Notes under the pieces: generated by a model
The model's input: only the letters and a program-made list of their open reading frames with translations
The model's database searches: none
Told to the model about the DNA's origin: nothing
Part shown: piece by piece, positions 63,996 through 64,000 of the stretch
Position numbering within the stretch: the first letter of the stretch is position 1
How the letters are laid out: each line of letters opens with the position of its first letter
Position numbers and translations under genes: made by a program
Source: Vibrio sp. NTOU-M3
GTDB lineage: Bacteria > Pseudomonadota > Gammaproteobacteria > Enterobacterales > Vibrionaceae
DNA length: 64,000 bases
Reading direction: 5' to 3'
NCBI RefSeq assembly: GCF_040869035.1
Contig: NZ_CP162101.1
Span: 744,001-808,000 of the forward strand

Positions 63996-64000
63996 GTCAA

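Overview
The window looks like part of a Vibrio genome, probably one of the chromosome 2 type rich in accessory metabolism. The strongest taxonomic clue is a two-gene haemolysin operon of the VvhBA/VthBA type (19600-21518), together with several marine-vibrio sugar and chitin utilisation systems. The cytolysin is clearly diverged from the Vibrio vulnificus VvhA sequence I recall, so I do not name a species. No rRNA, tRNA, CRISPR array, integrase or intact insertion sequence was seen.

Layout. (1) 1-4789: a LysR regulator fragment divergent from a GH4 glycosidase - ChbG-type deacetylase - PTS EIICB - TDT transporter operon, probably for a beta-linked (amino-)disaccharide. (2) 5970-19502: an N-acetylgalactosamine island. 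A secreted GH31 enzyme with three carbohydrate-binding modules and a GlyGly-CTERM tail would release GalNAc. The PTS AgaVWEF imports it, AgaA deacetylates, AgaS deaminates, and AgaZ/AgaY form tagatose-bisphosphate aldolase. Two DeoR-family regulators and TTTC-type operators surround it. No tagatose-6-phosphate kinase gene is present. (3) 19600-21518: the cytolysin operon. (4) 22131-27910: a TRAP transporter - uronate isomerase operon with a third DeoR regulator. (5) 28026-37900: single genes (SgrR-like regulator, YtcJ-type amidohydrolase lipoprotein, coniferyl-aldehyde-type dehydrogenase, DUF885 lipoprotein, NAD(P)-binding protein, DUF805 protein).

(6) 38369-42882: an R-body (refractile body) locus. 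A hybrid regulator (degenerate AAA+ domain plus AraC-type HTH) precedes ten small genes: four RebB-type, five of related or diverged Reb-like types, and one coiled-coil protein. A 28-residue membrane peptide follows. (7) 42962-47516: a chitin-binding/DUF922 protein, an uncharacterised helical protein, a gene behind a near-perfect Fur box, and a DUF2589 cluster whose first gene appears frameshifted at an A6 run.

(8) 47744-53145: the most unusual segment. Gene 1 encodes a Cache sensor fused to a pentameric ligand-gated ion channel (pLGIC, Cys-loop-receptor-like) domain. Gene 2 encodes a periplasmic binding domain fused to a TRIC/UPF0126 membrane domain. Gene 3 encodes a PLP amino-acid decarboxylase related to PanP. 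I infer an amino-acid/amine sensing and ion-conductance module.

(9) 53288-60030: a reverse-strand cluster of unknowns led by a muramidase and a double lamin-tail-domain protein, with a membrane protein and a lipoprotein. (10) 60219-61254: a low-GC secreted-protein gene between two 27-bp direct repeats that copy part of the nanE terminator. (11) 61296-63823: nanE divergent from a PTS EIICB gene, suggesting N-acetylmannosamine uptake.

Four copies or fragments of one MITE-like repeat (20-bp terminal inverted repeat TAGGGTCTGTTGATCTTTCG) lie at 37163, 53143, 57269 and 63886, i.e. around the accessory block of regions 6 to 11. Several genes end exactly in the stop codon supplied by the repeat terminus.
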